From an uncultured Corynebacterium sp. (lineage in GTDB: Bacteria; Actinomycetota; Actinomycetes; Mycobacteriales; Mycobacteriaceae), in the NCBI GenBank assembly GCA_945631445.1, contig CALZCR010000094.1:1-6808 (forward strand): a stretch of DNA of 6,808 nucleotides. Direction: 5' to 3'. Of this stretch, positions 5,356 through 6,808 are shown one piece after another. How positions within the stretch are numbered: the stretch's first letter is position 1; each line of letters opens with the position of its first letter. The translations under genes were made by a program, and so were the position numbers. The notes beneath the pieces are model-generated. The model did no database searches. It worked only from the letters and a program-made list of their open reading frames with translations, and was not told the DNA's origin.

Positions 5356-6396
5356 TTATTGGCCGGCGACCGGATGTTCCGCGGAAGGACCGTACTTGTC
5401 CAGCAGCGTGGACGCCTCCTGCGTGGTGGCGCCCTCGGAGGTCTCGGCCAGGTGCTTGAGGTTGTCCGGCAGCTCGCGGCCGCGCTTGTGCATCGCCTCG
5501 ACGTAGAGCTTGCCGGCACGGTAGGACGAGCGCACGAGCGGGCCGGCCATGACGGTGAAACCCATCTCCTCGGCGGCGTCGCGGTGCTCGATGAACTCTT
5601 CCGGCTTCACCCAGCGCTCGATGGGGTGGTAGGTCGGGCCCGGGCGCAGGTACTGGGTGATGGTGATGATGTCGGTGCCCGCTTCGCGCATCTCGGTCAT
5701 GGCCTCATGGACCTCCTCAGGGGTCTCGCCCATGCCGAGGATGAGGTTGGACTTGGTGATCAGCCCGAACTCGTGGGCCTGGTTGATCACGTCCAAGGAG
5801 CGGTCGAAACGGAACGCCGGGCGGATGCGCTTGAAGATGCGCGGCACCGTCTCGACGTTGTGGGCGAAGACCTCCGGGCGGGCCTCGAAGACCTCTGCCA
5901 GCAAGTCCGGCTTGCCGGAGAAGTCCGGGGTGAGGTTTTCCACGCCGGTGTGCGGGTTGAGCTCGTGGATCTTGCGCACGACCTCGGCGTAGAGCCAGGC
6001 TCCCTCGTCTTCGAGATCGTCACGGGTGACGCCGGTGATGGTGGCGTAGTTCAGTTCCATTTCCTGGATGGACTCGGCCACGCGGCGTGGTTCGTCGAGG
6101 TCCAGCGGGCTGGGCTTGCCGGTGGCGATGTCGCAGAAATCACAGCGACGAGAGCACACGGAACCGCCGATGAGGAAGGTGGCCTCACGGGATTCCCAAC
6201 ATTCGTGGATGTTGGGGCAGCCCGCTTCCTGGCACACGGTGTGCAGGGAAGCGCCCTTCACCTTCTCTTTCATGTCCTGGTATTCAGGGCCGTTCTTCAC
6301 CGCATTGCGGATCCACCGCGGCTTGGACTCGATGGGGGTCTGGGAGTTGCGCTTTTCGATGCGCAACATCTTGCGTCCTTCTGGTGCGATAGTCAC
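5356..6396 (-). CDS. lipA: Lipoyl synthase (radical SAM)
   Basis: A 346-residue LipA, which inserts sulfur at C6 and C8 of protein-bound octanoyl groups using S-adenosylmethionine radicals. The auxiliary cluster motif CX4CX5C is C55, C60 and C66; the radical SAM motif CX3CX2C is C81, C85 and C88; the C-terminal RSSYR is at 289-293. The GTG at 6396 is chosen because it gives [14 protein letters not shown], matching related actinobacterial LipA N-termini (as recalled), and has TAACTT seven bases upstream. Alternatives are a TTG three codons earlier, and ATG at 6369, which has a good AGAAGGA ribosome site but would lose nine family-like residues. The C-terminus carries roughly 40 residues beyond the M. 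tuberculosis protein (ending near [13 protein letters not shown]), as in other corynebacteria. It lies 92 bases downstream of lipB and upstream of DUF4191. Confidence 0.97.
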   Translation of the reverse strand: MTIAPEGRKMLRIEKRNSQTPIESKPRWIRNAVKNGPEYQDMKEKVKGASLHTVCQEAGCPNIHECWESREATFLIGGSVCSRRCDFCDIATGKPSPLDLDEPRRVAESIQEMELNYATITGVTRDDLEDEGAWLYAEVVRKIHELNPHTGVENLTPDFSGKPDLLAEVFEARPEVFAHNVETVPRIFKRIRPAFRFDRSLDVINQAHEFGLITKSNLILGMGETPEEVHEAMTEMREAGTDIITITQYLRPGPTYHPIERWVKPEEFIEHRDAAEEMGFTVMAGPLVRSSYRAGKLYVEAMHKRGRELPDNLKHLAETSEGATTQEASTLLDKYGPSAEHPVAGQ

Positions 6397-6403
6397 AATC
6401 TTC

Positions 6404-6409
6404 AAGTTA
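6404..6409 (-). promoter_or_regulatory. Possible -10 box of lipA at leaderless distance
   Basis: TAACTT (complement of 6404-6409) lies seven bases before the GTG at 6396. No clear -35 is seen. A second TAGGCT (complement of 6444-6449) further upstream could give a leader of about 40 bases instead. Confidence 0.4.
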
Positions 6410-6488
6410 TCCGTTAGTAATTCAAGAGTCGAGTATTTGTCTCAGCCTACCTGGTTTGGCGGCCTGGCCGGCGCGGGCCGGAACGTGG

Positions 6489-6808
6489 TCAGACACGGGT
6501 GGGGTCAGGCGCGGTGGCGAAAGTATGGTCCGCGACCACCAGCCGACCTTCCAGCGCGTCCGTCAGCGCCGCCACGAGCGGGTCCTCGACGTCCGTCGGG
6601 AGCACTTTCCGGCCCAGCTCCAACGACAGCGTGGAATTGTCCGCGTCGTCGATGCCGCACGCCACGATGTGCTCGTAGTATTCCAGCGTGTTGGAGCAGT
6701 TGATCGCCAGCCCGTGCATCGTCACCCCGCGGGTGATGCGGATGCCCAGGGCCGCGAGCTTCCGGTCGCGGCCCGGGGCGGCGGGGTCGGCGGCGGGGAC
6801 GTCGTGAG
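6489..6808 (-). CDS. lipB: Octanoyltransferase, C-terminal part (partial, 5' end outside window)
   Basis: The last 105 whole codons of LipB, which transfers octanoate from acyl carrier protein to the lysine of lipoyl domains through a cysteine thioester. The frame reads through to the right edge with no start needed inside the window. Visible landmarks are [19 protein letters not shown], containing the catalytic lysine of the RK motif, then LAINC, then IVACGI with the catalytic cysteine, and the LSLELGR segment. The lysine and cysteine pair is intact, so the enzyme should be active, but the usual proline before the cysteine (PCG) is alanine. A short alanine/proline-rich stretch ([10 protein letters not shown]) precedes the DRK motif. 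It is followed after 92 bases by lipA in the same direction; no terminator with a T run is visible between them, so co-transcription is likely. Confidence 0.95.
   Translation of the reverse strand, partial: HDVPAADPAAPGRDRKLAALGIRITRGVTMHGLAINCSNTLEYYEHIVACGIDDADNSTLSLELGRKVLPTDVEDPLVAALTDALEGRLVVADHTFATAPDPTRV

Noticed and set aside
4384..6417. A 677-codon open frame on the + strand, antisense to DUF4191 and lipA.
   Set aside because: It is the mirror of two well-supported genes in high-GC DNA, where antisense frames stay open. Its product is rich in H, R, L, G and V with no recognisable domain, and it has no suitable ribosome site.
1..6808. Mobile elements, CRISPR arrays, toxin-antitoxin pairs, defence genes, tRNA or rRNA.
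   Set aside because: No transposase or integrase motifs, regularly spaced repeats, tRNA-like folds or defence domains were seen in either strand; gene content is core metabolism plus membrane proteins.

Overview
The window looks like core chromosome of a high-GC actinobacterium, most probably a Corynebacterium. The evidence is the lipB–lipA–DUF4191–RDD–glnA block (a mycobacterial version with the order lipB, lipA, Rv2219, Rv2219A, glnA1 is known), a bacterial heme oxygenase of the corynebacterial HmuO type nearby, high-GC codon use, and TANNNT-type -10 boxes lying right against start codons. The species cannot be named from this sequence.

Left part (1-1153): the 3' end of a heme oxygenase gene is followed after 40 bases by a PIG-L family deacetylase, both on the + strand. 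The deacetylase converges, stop to stop with a 2-base gap, on a 67-residue single-pass membrane protein on the - strand.

Middle (1264-3846): on the - strand, type I glutamine synthetase (glnA) has a GTG start, a strong ribosome site and a Rho-independent terminator. A hairpin-rich 200-base spacer follows, then a DUF1206 membrane protein made of three related membrane units. The small membrane gene lies 110 bases further on.

Right part (3847-6808): an RDD-family membrane protein on the + strand is divergent from glnA and convergent with a DUF4191 membrane protein. Each of the latter two has its own terminator in the gap between them. DUF4191 follows lipA (lipoyl synthase), which follows lipB (octanoyltransferase, only the C-terminal half inside the window). 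LipB moves the octanoyl group from acyl carrier protein to the lipoyl domains, and LipA inserts the two sulfurs. Together they lipoylate the 2-oxoacid dehydrogenase and glycine cleavage enzymes.

I see no mobile element, CRISPR array, tRNA, rRNA or obvious transferred island, and no convincing new multi-gene system. The points most worth a second look are regulatory: three genes (RDD, DUF4191, lipA) whose starts fit leaderless transcription, a branched hairpin behind glnA, a possible ribosome-site-masking hairpin before the small membrane gene, and a substitution beside the LipB catalytic cysteine.
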